Shown: positions 44,418 to 57,389 of the stretch, one piece after another
Layout of the letters: every line of letters starts with the position of its first letter
Position numbering within the stretch: position 1 is the first letter of the stretch
NCBI GenBank assembly: GCA_020747065.1
Contig: JAGMVK010000003.1
Location: forward strand, 124,001 to 188,000
From: Cadophora sp. MPI-SDFR-AT-0126
Lineage: Eukaryota; Ascomycota; Leotiomycetes; Helotiales; Ploettnerulaceae
Length of the DNA: 64,000 bases
Direction of reading: 5' to 3'
Program-made: the position numbers and the translations under genes
The notes under the pieces: generated by a model
The model's database searches: none
Told to the model about the DNA's origin: nothing
Seen by the model: the letters and a program-made list of their open reading frames with translations, nothing else

Positions 44418-47164
44418 CTTGTCCATCCGATTTGGGCGGCGACGACGTCAAGACGGCACGAAATGTCACTTGGCTTGCAGCTTATCGTCTGATGATAAAG
44501 GGCCGCAACTGGGTATTGTCCAGTGTGGAGGGGCGGATGGAGGAGTAACTGCACTTTTCTTTTCTGGTAAAAGGAATTGAATGGGGGTACGTGGGGGAAC
44601 TTGGAGGGGCTGAGTTTGGCTTGCGAAGTGGGCTGGTTGTTGTTGGAGGGGAGTTGAGAGATGGTGTGAGGGGCGCGGAATGTATGTCTTCAGCAATTGG
44701 CGGATATCGTGATAGGTGGGAAGTAAGTAATCAATCAGGGCAGCAATCGGACACTCTGCCACCAAGCTCCGCGTCAGCAGGATGGAGCGGGACGAGAGGC
44801 TGACATTTCCGGCTTGTCTATCTCGTCTCATCCCGTGTTGTAGATGCATTAGGGTTCTTACTCACTACTCACTCTCTAACCTCCCCCGCCATGCCATCCA
44901 GACACCCAACATTAATCATTCCGTGAAACATCCCCATACAGAGCATTGCACTTTTCCCGAAAGCACCCAACAGCTCACCAGTTCACCACCCAATTCAGGT
45001 GTCGCCAAACAATGCGCTGCCAAAACATATCCATCAGATCGTTATCCGGGATCGAAGGTCCGTCTCACAGCATATGACAAGAGCTGGGCAGGCACTCCAA
45101 TCTGTGAGGTTTCGGCCCGGATTGGGAATCATGGCTGGCGGGCGGCGTTCAGGTTCAGGGCTCCCAAGGCTAGGAAAGCAAACGAAGCCGATCCGATTCG
45201 GTTGTTGGCGGGGCTGAAGATGCGCTGGAACCAGTCGCCCTACTCCCCAATATGCACAGGAATTAGAGCATATCCACCACATGTGACGGCCAAGGAGCAT
45301 TGTTTGAACCCGCCGAAGACAGTTCGAGGCCCTGCGCGGGAGTGCCTGAAAGATATGCTCTCGCTCAGACGTCCATTCAGGGCTTTGCAATTGAAGAAAG
45401 CCTAGAATCCTTGGCTCTTCCTTCTAAAACAATGGAAGTTTCTTCTTCGTGTTCTTCTGCTACTTCAGGGAAGATTGCTGGTACCTAAAGCCGAGAAATG
45501 TAGTGATCGACTATCACTAATGTGCCATCTCTTCCAGAGAATCAGTGCAGTGCCTTAGTCCGCTCCCAGCAGCCGTGCAATTCTCCTAGTAGGCATATGG
45601 TCCTTTAAGTTCAGACCCCGCCGTTCTGTATTGTCGATCACTACAGCCAGCGGAGATGAACCCTGTATGGTGAGCCCTCAGTAGATCATCCACTAAACCA
45701 CGTCCAAGTTTCCCTCATAAACCCTATTCAGCAAGAAACCCACCAAAACATCAGCCAGTCTGCATCTGACCTCGTTTTCCAGCGAGTCACGGTGAAGTTG
45801 AAAAGATACCTCCGAGCCGTAAACTCAAACCACGGAGACGTCTCCTTGTGGATGTAACCTTACTATTCGTACATCGTCATTATTACCACCCCTACCATGA
45901 CTCCCGAACCGTATCCCGCTTTGCCCTTCCTTTCGTCAGTAAAATACCATACTAAATCGTGATCGCCAAGGCCAAGCCTTTCCAAGGCCTATTCAACGAC
46001 GCCTCAAGCTTCCACGGGCGGCCCACGCTACCACGATATCTCCCAGATGCGGCACCTTTGATATGCTATTTTCGGGGCTTGCTTGCTGCAGGCCTGAAGT
46101 CGGATATGCGAGTGGTCGGGCGGCAGGGGGACCCCGGCTTCGAAATCTTAGGTTACCTCATGAGCTGCCTTCTTGCTTTACGAGGGGTGATGGGAGACTG
46201 GTGCTTGCCGTGAGGTCCGAGTTAGTGTTGTGATATGACTTGACTTGACGATATAGGACTTTGCGGCCTTTGGAGAATACGAGTCTGATAAGCAAAAATA
46301 AAAACACACGAAAGTGCTTTGATAATTTTTACCGTAGTACGCTGGAATGAAACGGCCAGGCAGTTTCATGATACGACGTTTAGTATACGGAATCGAAGAT
46401 CGAGATGGTAGAAATGAATGTGTTTCTCAACTGCCTGACAGCTGCAATACCGTAGCATCCTATCCCGCCTTCGAAGCCCGATCGTCGAACCCTAAACATG
46501 TGAATGGCTGTTTGCACTCAACTGCATACGGTTCTGTGCCCTGTTCAGTCTGTGCTCTGCTCTGCTGGCGGTCCTCGTCAAGGTACCCCACACATAAGTC
46601 AACATGCAGTCTGCAGTATCCATCGATCACGAAATGGCAAAGATCGACGAAGGAATCAATAATTCAGCTATCAAAGGTTCTGCTCATTGAGGTCATAAAC
46701 TTGAAAATCTAGTCTGAGAACGCCGGGAGCGGATAAACATTCTAAGCCATTACCACACCTTTTCCTTCTACAGAGGGCTGAGAAGAGCCTCGTCGTCACG
46801 ACTGCATGAAAGATACTGCAGTACCGGGCATTGAGACGCATACAGATAGAGATCCCCACAAAATCATTGCCCGTCTTGTATGCACCGAGATAACGACAGT
46901 GTACATGGCTTCCCATCATGGAATATGAGTCAGGCTGAGCTGACGGGACAGATAAGGAGAGGATTGACATGAACATGGTCGTTGAGATGCGAAGATCAGA
47001 GCCAAGAAAGTATATCGTCGAGAAATGATAATCACAGTCCAATTATCCATTCCGTGCGGGAGGAAGAAACGATGGAAGGCCAATAGCGAATGGTGAAGCG
47101 AGATCTCTCATTCAAGCAATCACAATCATCAATCTACCCCCTCCACAAAACTCCAATCAGTCAA
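44418..47164. other. intergenic, no gene seen
   Basis: 2.7 kb between the convergent reductase and AflR-like genes. Several frames are open for 60-200 codons but have no family-like content or clear splice sites. Confidence 0.4.
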
Positions 47165-48364
47165 TCAGAATTGCGCCCCCGTAAAGCTCCGCTGCTTCCT
47201 CAGCGATTCGAACGTGACATCCAGGCTCTGACACAAGTAATTGCTCACGGCGCCATGCATGCCGGCATCCTCCTCAGTATCACTCATCATACTCGTCTCC
47301 TGAAACTTCGCAAACAGCTCCTTCAGCTTCTTCAAATCCCTGAGAATAATCTCCATCTGCAGCCATCTCACGTCTTCATTTGCGACGCGATAAGTCCCGA
47401 ACGTGAGAGGCAGTTGTTGAAGTTGCCCGCCGCCTTGGCTGGATGTGAGTGCAAAGTAGTTCTTGCTGGCATCCTGGTAGATGGAGATGATCCGACCCAG
47501 GATGGTACCCAGGAGCATGGTTCGGAGGCTAGAGCCGGACTTAGACGTGCAGATTGGGCAGTTGAGCATGGTTGAGCAGGTCTCGACTGCGCGCTGGTTG
47601 ACGGTCAGAATTACATCGAATGGAGATGAGGCCGTGATCGCATCGGAATTATGGAGGGCTTGCAGGGCTGATAGACATGTGTTGAAGCAATTGCAGGTTG
47701 GGTTTCTAGGTGCGGCATTGGACATGTAGACATTATGGCCTGTAACTGGGCCGGGTGCTGAGATAGAGTAGTCAGGTTGTTCGTACCAGGAAACGAGCGA
47801 TGGCTGTAGAGTAGATGGATCGACCAACGATTTTGATCGTTGGTGTGAATGTTGAGGTTGTGTGTTAGTGTTAATGTAAGGAGATGCCATATCCGTCCGA
47901 GGCGAGTTCGTCCATGAGAATACAGGATCGAAAAGATCTTGGTTGGTTCCGGATTCTGGATCTGAAATACCCTCGTCCCCAGCAACTGGAATTGTGGTGG
48001 AGGATATTGAGTGCCTGTGATGCATAGAAGTATCCGGAGATCCTAGAATAGACGACCAGTCCTGCTCCATCCCATATGAATTCGTGTGCTCGACATCGAT
48101 GCTCATCGATGGTGTGGGATACCCAATTGCAGACTCCTCCTGCTTCGACAGCTCTTTGGACTGACGTCTGTGACTGCCATCGGATTTGGGCTTGCCTGCT
48201 CGAGAAGAAGGCGAGTACTTGCAATCAGCACCGCAGGCCAGACATCGTGAACATATCGGTCGGGCCTTGCTGCATTTAACCTTTGCAAGGAAGCATGTGT
48301 CGCAGGACGCCCGCAATTTCGAGTGTCGAGGTTTGGAAGATTCTCTTTTTGCCGAACCGTACAT
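47165..48364 (-). CDS. AflR-like Zn2Cys6 transcription factor
   Basis: Single exon, 399 residues from ATG 48364. The N-terminus carries a binuclear zinc cluster with Cys at 21, 24, 31, 38, 41 and 48 ([11 protein letters not shown]...CSRC...C), preceded by a basic stretch and followed by [12 protein letters not shown], as in AflR-type regulators. A Ser/Pro/Thr-rich middle follows. The C-terminal region with [16 protein letters not shown] and [21 protein letters not shown] resembles the AflR C-terminal domain. Such proteins often act as pathway-specific activators of polyketide clusters. It is on the same strand as, and 2.3 kb downstream of, the PKS, so it may regulate it together with the CMR1-like factor (inference). 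Confidence 0.88.
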   Translation of the reverse strand: MYGSAKRESSKPRHSKLRASCDTCFLAKVKCSKARPICSRCLACGADCKYSPSSRAGKPKSDGSHRRQSKELSKQEESAIGYPTPSMSIDVEHTNSYGMEQDWSSILGSPDTSMHHRHSISSTTIPVAGDEGISDPESGTNQDLFDPVFSWTNSPRTDMASPYINTNTQPQHSHQRSKSLVDPSTLQPSLVSWYEQPDYSISAPGPVTGHNVYMSNAAPRNPTCNCFNTCLSALQALHNSDAITASSPFDVILTVNQRAVETCSTMLNCPICTSKSGSSLRTMLLGTILGRIISIYQDASKNYFALTSSQGGGQLQQLPLTFGTYRVANEDVRWLQMEIILRDLKKLKELFAKFQETSMMSDTEEDAGMHGAVSNYLCQSLDVTFESLRKQRSFTGAQF

Positions 48365-50625
48365 TCCGACGTTGGTGGTGGGAAAATTAATCTTTATAAA
48401 TTAAAATCTGGTGAAGCTTTACCAGGTCTCGGGAACCGAGCCTGAAGCAACAAAGCTGCAAGTGAACGAGCGGGGGGACTGAGTATCAGGAGGAACCTCG
48501 AAAGTTGGGATGGTGGATAATGTACTGCTGGAAAGAGGCTCAATTTCTTGAGTTTAACGGACAGAAACGAGAGTATTGAACATGCTAAAAACAAAGTCAA
48601 TCGAGATCTTATGTTGTCAGGGAATTTGGAGCAAGCTATGTGTAAGAGTACGGGGAGTAGAAGAGAGCAGGGCAGGGAGGAAGAAGAAGGATCAATGACT
48701 TGGACTTGTACGGGATAGGATCGCCCTCTGAGGGAGCAGTATCAGGCCGTAATAACGAATGATCCCCATCTCTCTAGCTTGTGTGCTGAGCTGCCTGTAG
48801 TCGTATGAGTACAAGGCTTTTCGCTTAGTGAACCAAGTGTTGGGTCGAAAGGAAATGGGAGGGGTCCCTTGCTGAATGAGGATAGGACCCTTCAATTCAT
48901 GGGTCTGCGTCTGAGTGGTGTCCGGGGTATAGTTCGATCCTACTTTAGGGTTACTTGCTGTAATTGTATCGCCCTAAAGGAGCTGCAGGCGAGGCGCACA
49001 GCAGAATGAGCCATGCCGATACATGACATGATTATGGAATGGAGAAGGATGGCTGGCATGTTGCCATTTGCTTTGTTGGCTCCTCTCTTCTCCTCTGCTC
49101 CCCTTCCTCTCCGCCATACAGGAAGTAGGTACTGGCTGTACCTTTCCCTCATCCCATCCACGCGATAAGAAACTTCGGACGTCCGAGAGGCCAAGGAAAG
49201 GTGCTGGGCGATATCTGATATGGGGATTGTATGCGAGCAGTGAGAGTGAGTGAACGAGTGAGAGAAGGCGAGGCTGACAGCTGCTGTCAGCCTCCTGAGG
49301 CCAAGGAGTGACTGAACTCTAAGTGCCTCTTGGCCCATGGTGCACAATCAGGTGGCATAGCATAGCACATCTCTTCGGTACCTCCTCGTCCGGAGTATAG
49401 AGGAGGGGAATATGGGAAGCTCGTGGTTGGTGGGCCTGTCACACCGCACCGCAAGTGAGAACATACGGTATTCCCCACTGACCCCACGGAGGCTCCAGCC
49501 AACGAACGCACGAAGGACCCACGAAAGTCTTCGAAAATTGCCTCATCCGGATGCCGAGAGCTGAGGCTTCTTAAGCAAAGGCGGTGGGCTGACCCAAGTC
49601 GTCCCGAGAGTGAGCTGGTGATGTCGTTGTTTTGTGATCTCCTGCCCTAGTGTTTTTCGTTCCGTCACAGGAAGATACAGCACACAGCAGCGAGAAGGTA
49701 CGAAGGTACACGCTGGGGCAAACTCTCAATCTCTTCTCTCGCGTCTCCAGGTAAATGGTCTTGGGAGCCAAATAGGCTCGCTGCATAATGGAAGATCAGT
49801 ACTAAGGCCGTAAAACAAATGCTTGTGCTCGTGGCGGTGGTGTGTAAGTGGTGTCAAGTAACTTGTACATTTGCTGGATTGGATGCAACAGTGCAGTATG
49901 CTCACATTAGGGAGTAAGATGGGCTGGATGATGCACCTTGTCAGGACACCATGCGGCAGGACAGGACAGGCATGCCGCTTGCACGAGCCACTAATCGCCA
50001 CAGGAGTTATCGCTAGAGAAGTGCCCAGGACGTCCGTCAGCACTCGCTACAGGGGTCTCCGAGCGAACTTAGACGCTGTAGTGTGCCCGAGGCACTGCTA
50101 ACCGTAATCACAACCGCCCATGGTCAGCGGGTGGCTGCGTAATGTACAGAATGAACCACTGTGTGGAGATACATCGAGCTCCTCGAACCGCTGGCTGGTC
50201 GTGAAGTGTGGAGCGGAACATTACACCGAACAGAGCAGAATCGATCCGAACACAACACCACTCTTTCACATGTTTACCCTTGCACTTGCGGTATTGTACG
50301 CTGCACACGAGCACGAGGGTGCAAAGTCAAGTCCGCACGAGGCACATGGGAAAATGAAATCTGTAACACCACAACCTCAATCAATTAGTCATGAATTCAG
50401 AATAGAACAGTCTAAATAGCGTAATGACATTGCATTGGTAAGTACATTGCAGCCGCACGAACGCACGTAAACAATAATTAAAAAGTCAAAACACACATTC
50501 ATTCTGAACCAGTAGACCGTGTCACGTCCCGTCTTGTCCCGGATATGATATGAAAAGGAAGAAAATGGAAACCCAAAACCCCGAGATCCGGCGCATTAAA
50601 CTCGACAACTAACTCCACTAACTCG
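48365..50625. other. intergenic, no gene seen
   Basis: 2.3 kb between the AflR-like gene start and the 3' end of the PKS; promoter of the regulator and PKS terminator. No convincing coding. Confidence 0.4.
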
Positions 50626-53600
50626 TTACACTACGGCGTTCATCGCTTCTCTAATTATGTCTCCTAATGTGCCAACCTATTCCACGTAGTCAGCATCAAA
50701 AATCGTAGATCGGTTCAGGTAATGATGAGAAATCAGGGATGAAGGGAAAAGGCCGGAATAACTCACATATGGCTTCTTCATCATCGAGAAATGGTTCCCT
50801 GGCAAGTGCTTACACTCGAACTTCTTGGGGTTGAGATACTTGTCCCACAGATTAGGTCCAAAATCCGTGCGGTTGTCTAGCAGGAACTGGGCGTGACCGT
50901 ATGGGAAGGGATCGGGTCGAGGATCCGAAGGGAGCTTGCATACACCATCTTCACACCAGATGGCAGTCACGTGTGGACTCTTATCAGGATCAATCACTTC
51001 TGCCGAGTAGTTCGACAAGGCATTGACTGATGCTGCGAAGTGTGGGAGGAGCCAGGATGGTAGCTTGGAGAAGTCTCCATCTCCTAGGAGACCGATAGAT
51101 GCGAACCACCGATGCAGAGAAGATGGAAGGGGCTCGATGATGTCGGGACATGGTGAGTCGATGAGAATAAGCTTCTCAACTGTCTCACCAGCCTTTGTGA
51201 GCTGGTTCACGGCTTCAAAAGCGATGACACCTCCTGCACTCCATCCAGCAAGCATGTAAGGTCCCGTAGGTTGGCGTCTCTTCATCTCCGTAATGAAGGC
51301 TTCGGCCATACCAATGACACCGCATTTGTACTCCTCAGGTACCTTCATGTAGGGAGAGTTCAATCCGAACACAGCAACATCGGAAGAGAGATCCGGGATG
51401 TCGACGTACGACGTTGCAGATCCGCCTCCATCGGGAATCATCCACAGGTTCTTCGTTGCCCTTCTTGAATTTCCCTGGAGAAGGACCGAAGTCGCGAAAC
51501 GTTGAGGCGGGAAAATAGTAGTCGAAGTGACTGTGCTCTCAACGCGCTTTGACACAGACACGGACACAACAGGCTTTGCTGGTTCCCCGATGTTCAGACT
51601 TCGCTTGATGTCTCGGATAGACTGATTGACAGTGAGGAGATCGGCAGGAAGTGACATGTCGGTCTTCTCGCGCAGACGGCCTAGAATAGACAGGCTCATG
51701 AGTGAATCCATTCCCAGTGTAGAGAGATCGACTGTGTCTGCAATTTCCTCAATGTCAACACCCATTTCCTCGGCAATGGTAGTCCGAATGATATCGCCCA
51801 GACTTTCATCCTTGTTCTCCTCAACTGGGGTGTCATCCATAGGTGTTGTGACATTGGAGTCGTCAACCAGGTCAGGTGTGGACTTGTCTTCAAGAGATGT
51901 ATGGCTGCGAGTGTCGCTTGAGTCGGAGCTTGGAATGGCAGTCTCGAACTTGTTGAGGAATGCCTTGAAAGATCCAATCGTTGGATGATCATTGAAATCA
52001 TGAGAATGAACATCAATCTCAAGCTCCTCTCTCATCCGGCCACTGACTGTGAGTGACATCAAAGAGTCAACGCCAAGATCTGTGAAGCCGATGTTGTCTA
52101 CAAGCTCATCGATACCCACACCTACTTCTGCGGCGAGAATATCGAGGGCTCTGGCGCACACCGAGATCAACTTCTTGTTGACAGTGGCGATGTTGGCCAT
52201 GGTGACTTGGGCTGTCTTTGACTGCTTAGCTGGTGGCGCTTTGATGGCTGCTGGTGTTGACTTGATCGGTACGGTCTTGGCACCACCAATGGGTGGTAAG
52301 AACATGTTCAGAACCTTTCGGGGAATACATTGAAATTTAAGGCATCCGACCATTCCCACGATCCTGTCACCATCGAAGATGTAGACATCACCAGCTAGGA
52401 CCTTGCCTTCCTCCGGTTGCATCCTGACGTAGGCGCGATATGTCTTCTCCTGTGAGAGAGGCTCTGCAAATCTCAAGGAACTCCAACCATGAGAGATGTA
52501 GACATTCTCACGAGAGTCGACAGCATCCGAACCGTTGACGATGAAGCCGGAGATGTGTGCAAGACTGTCGATCCAGTACGGGCTGACATTGAAGTTGCCA
52601 TCTTTCTCGCTTGTCTGGAAGTTGACCTTGGATGTGGCCTCGAAGTTTTCGCTGTTCAGAATGACCTCTTCCATACCACGGTATCTTGGATTGTAGTCCA
52701 CCAAGGCAGCGAACAGCTTGTACGCCAAGCCGCGACCAATCTTGTGAGCTCGGCCATCCTGTTCGGCATCCTTCAGCCAGTCAACGCGAGATTGAATGAG
52801 GTATGCTGTGCGTTGCCATTCGGCGAGGTAGTCTTTGGTATTGCCGAAAATGACTTCGCAAATACCGTGCTCAACCTTATCCTTGTCTGTCCCCGTAGAG
52901 AAGACGAGGTCGGCTTTGCCAGCAGCGACATCCACAGTCGCAACGACTCGGAGGATCTGGCTTGCTCCATCGGGTCGTGCGATAAGTGGCTTGGGATTCT
53001 TCATATTACTGACGTTGATGCCAAGATCTGTGGCATCCGGGCGGACAAGGCGGTATGCATACTCGCTAAGAGTAATGGCCATATCGCCGTACAATGACTA
53101 GAGATATTAGCCAAACATGAATATGTGATGAGAAGGAGATACGTACAGATGGGCAGAGCATAGCTCCATTGACTTGATGTCCAGTGACAACACCTCTGAG
53201 GTTTGCTTCGGCCAAATCAGATTCAGCACAGACAACGACCATTTCATCCTTGACAAATTCGCTCGTGATTGTCTGCACGGAAGTGGTGGACAGCTTCGGC
53301 TTTGCATCTTCGAGACGAGGTGTCAACTTCGCACCACTGCCTTTGGTCAAACACCAATCGCCCTCGTATTGAATCCAGTAGTTCTTGTCATCAAACGAGT
53401 AGGTTGGAAGATCCAGCAGGTGCACTGAGTCATTGAAGTCTCTGTGGTACTCATTCCAGTCAACATTGAGGCCGGCAGTGTGCATTGTACACAAGCTGCT
53501 GCTGAGAGTCTTGTATGCGCTCTCATTTCTGCGAAGTGAAGGTGCGATGATGGTGGAGATGTCCAGTGTTGCCTTGACCATGTTAGAACAGACAGGGTGA

Positions 53601-56600
53601 GGCCCAACTTCCATCCAGACAGTCTTGTCATCAGTGACTCCAGATTTCTGAGCAGAAATCAGGCCGCTAGCAAAGTTGACTGGATTGCGTGCATGGTTGC
53701 GGAGATATTCGGCGTCGATCGCCTCCGGCTCGTTGAGCTTTCTACCCAGGACGGAAGAGATCAATGGGATTGTCTCTTTGCCGAAGTTAACAGACTCTGC
53801 AGCTCTTTGGAACTCATCAAGAATTGGATCGACCTGAGCAGAATGGAAAGCGAATGGAACCTTGAGCTGAGTGCACTTGAAACCGGCGTTCGTGAGCAAG
53901 TCTGAAATTTCGGCCATCTCATCAGCTTCTCCGCTGAAAACAGTTTCGCGGCTGCTGTTGTTGCAAGCGACATTGATTTCGCGATTCTTTAGAGCTTCTG
54001 CGACGGAATCGGTGGATCCTTGTACAGCAAGCATGACATGAGTACCTGGTGTGCATTTCTGAACCAGTAACTGGGCCCTGGTGCCGACAAGGTAGATAGT
54101 ATCGCTGGCAGAGAGAATTCCAGAGACATTGAGAGCAGCATACTCTCCGAGGCTGTGTCCCAGTACGACGGCAGGCTTAATACCCCACGAGTCCCATAGC
54201 CTAGCCATGGCCATCTCGAGACACACAATTCCAATTTGTACAACAATAGGCGATAACGTCTGGACGTCTGCTACACTGCCATCTAGTAATGGTATGAATG
54301 AAGGAAATCCGTGTATGGTCGCAATCTTGTCGAATTCATCAATCGTGTCTTTGAATAATGTGCTGGTGGTGTACAATTCCTTGCCCATAGCAGGGTAGTG
54401 GGATCCTTGTCCAGTGAACAAGAAGGCAACCTTTGGAGGCTCAGGCAGGACAGGAACGAAGTTCTCGTGGAGCTTGGACCCAAGGATCGCCTGGACTTCC
54501 CCAATGTCTGTTGCGGTAATGGACATTCTCCAGTTGTGCTGAATACGACGAGCAGTGGTCGTGTAGGCCAGGTCGGCCAGGGAGGTAGTGGGGTTCTGGG
54601 CCAAGTAACCCATCAAACGCTCAGCATTTCTCAGCATAGCTGATTTGGACTTTGCAGTGACAGTAACCACATGCGTCGATCGAGGGTCGATGACAGCCCG
54701 CTTCAATCCTGGGCCCTCCTCGAGAAGGAGTCCTGTGTTGCCACCAGCAGCACTGAAGTTGTTCACGAAAATGCGACGAGGGGCATTAGTTCTCTTTCTG
54801 AGAGGAGTCTTATGGAACGCGATATGCACGTTGCGTTCTGCCAAATCCGATGGGAAGCCCTTGTTGATGGTGTTTTTGATGCCGACATGGGGCGGGATGG
54901 CATTCTTCTGAAGCATCATCAACACCTTGATCAGTGCAGTGACACCAGAAGCTGCTTCCCCATGTCCTACATTCGCTTTCACTGCACCGAGATATAATGG
55001 CTGCTCTGCTGTCCTCTTGCGGTCGGCCGGAGCGAAAACGTTGGTGACTGATCGCATTTCGGTTCCGTCCCCCGCTTGTGTGCCAGTGCCATGCATCTCA
55101 ACATAGTCAATATCGAGTGGATCCACGCCAGCTTTAGCAAGAATACTTCGATAGAGGACCTCTTGGGTTCCACCGTGGGGGTGTGTGATGGAGATGGCAT
55201 CGGCCGAATGGTTTGTCGCAGTGCCAAGAATGACGGCAAGAACATTGTCCTTACTGAAGTGTTGTCAGTGAGATACAAATATTTAGGAGAATGGAACTTA
55301 CTCAGCCAAGGCATCCTCAAGTCTCTTCACAATGACGGTACCAACTGCGTCTGCTCTGCAGTACCCATCGGCATCGTTATCAAATGTTGCGCATGGTCCT
55401 TTCTTGGAGAGAAATTGTCCTCGACTAAGACCTGCGAAAATATCCGAGTTGGTCATGCAGGAGACACCACCCACGATTGCCGTATCGCAATCATTTGCCC
55501 ACAATGATGTGCAGGCAAGTTGGATTGCTGCAGCGCTAGACGAACAGGCAGTATCGATGCTGAAGGAGGGGCCGGAGAAACCAAAATGGTAGTTGATTCT
55601 ACCCGGACCGAACGCTCGAACACCCCCCGTGATGAAGTAAGTATCAACGTCCTGAGCGGCGTTGATCTCTCGCCAGTCATCACTAGTTTGTCCATAAAAG
55701 GTACCGATGCGATCCAGCTTCGTCGAGCGAGTGCGGTTTGGGACATATCCAGCCATCTCCAACGCCTCGAATGCTGTTACGAGAGAGAGTCTTTGCATCG
55801 GGTCGGTCTGGAAGGCTTCTCTCGGCGACATGTTGAAAAATCTGGGATCGAATAGACCAGGATTCTCGATCCAGCATCCATACGGCGTGTGACTTGTATT
55901 CCTCGCTTTGCCGGTAGGATCTGTGTGTGTGTTGACGTCGAAGCGGTCTTTGGGGACCTCTCTGTGAACGTCCAGGCCCTTCTCGAGGAGTTCCCACAGC
56001 TTCTCGTGGCTTGCGGCATCAGGGAATCTGCCAGCCATCCCGACGATAGCAAGCTTGCATCTTCCATTTGATCCATTTGCGAAATTATTCGAAGTTGGGC
56101 TCGGTTGCTTTGTTGATGATCCAGATCGCCTGAGGACAATATCAAGGTCGGTTTGTGCTTTGAGGGTTGTTGCCAGGCTGGTGGCAGCTTTTGTAGGGCC
56201 TGTCTATAGTAAGCACACGCACTTGATATGATCAAGATTGGCTGGAGATATCAATTAGGTAATGGGAGATGTCGTTCTCGCTTACCAAAGGGGATCACCA
56301 GACACTTGGGTCCTCGATAATTCTGTGCCTTCATCACACAGCCATGAACAACCTTGTGAAATTGCAAAGGCTCGGTAAGAATATCACGAAGTATGGCTTG
56401 GATCAACGATATTGAGGTTTCCTCAGAGTACCAAGTACCTGTTCTACAGGACATCACAGGGTTCCTTGGTTTCGCCTGTCCTAAGACTCTCTGAACTTGA
56501 GAATCTCCAACGCGAAGGATCTTATCGGCATCGACTGAGGAGTGGAGATGCGCTGCATGGTAAGGCCCATGAACCGGAATAGGGATAGGCTTTGCCTCGA

Positions 56601-57389
56601 AATTGTGGAATGCGAACAAAGATTTGAGGCTGGCAGGTGGTCCACTGATCGCGATTGAACTGCTGGTGATTGCACTGACATACACATGATTGGCCAGGGG
56701 AACACCCTGCCACCAAAGTTAGACGACGTCCGAGCTCCGGTTGAATCTACTCACAACTTGGTTGTTGAAAAGGTCAATAATTGATCTTGTCTCTGCCTCG
56801 CCAATTGTGGGTAGAACATATGTCCACGTCTCTGATGATTCTAAATCCTTATGGAGGCGTTCGGCCAGCGCCGCCACATGGGCTCCAGCCCGGAATGCCA
56901 TCAAGGCAACCTGAACTGCGATAGGAAGCAAACTCGAAAGGGACGGCGAAGAAGCGATTGCGGCTGCTGCAAAAAGACCGGTACATAAGCCAACGAGGCA
57001 TGTCTCCCCAGGCTGCGTCTCATCTTCATGAACTTTCTCGGCGCGACTAAATGGTGTTAGAGCTGGGGAGAGCTTGGGAAGCGGAGCGAAACTTACTCGA
57101 TATAGTGGGCTAGTTGAGTGATGCACAGCAATGCACTGTCCACTGCCGAGTTCTTCACCCTCCTGACTTGGTAGTTTTCATTCAAGTCTTTGATACTGGA
57201 AAATGGAGGGACTCGTTGGCGTTCGACCGAGGACATCTGGTCTACCTCGGCGCGCAGAGCCGCCCCAACTTGGTCCAGGAAGGAGAGTGTTAACACACTG
57301 GGATTGCCATCACGGTAGAAGTCGGCCAAGAACCCATGAACTCCCAGTGACTGGTCTCCAAAAAGGAGAAATGCCATTTTGTCTGACAT
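50626..57389 (-). CDS. PKS1: non-reducing polyketide synthase of DHN-melanin type (SAT-KS-AT-PT-ACP-ACP-TE)
   Basis: Seven exons join in phase (introns 50677-50766, 53098-53146, 55254-55301, 56200-56285, 56707-56754, 57047-57096) for 2130 residues. Domains in order: SAT (1-370, GLCTG with Cys about 119), KS (380-810, DTACSSS Cys about 554), AT (900-1200, [11 protein letters not shown]er about 1001), product template (1300-1600, His about 1327 in [10 protein letters not shown], Asp about 1514 in YWIDSLAH), two ACPs (LGVDSL Ser about 1682; LGMDSL Ser about 1802) and a thioesterase/Claisen cyclase (GWSAGG Ser about 1957; His about 2106 in GNHFSMM). Length and order match T4HN synthases such as Colletotrichum PKS1. 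The last exon is only 16 codons ([16 protein letters not shown]). All catalytic residues are present. Product: probably T4HN or a longer naphthopyrone shortened to it. Confidence 0.94.
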
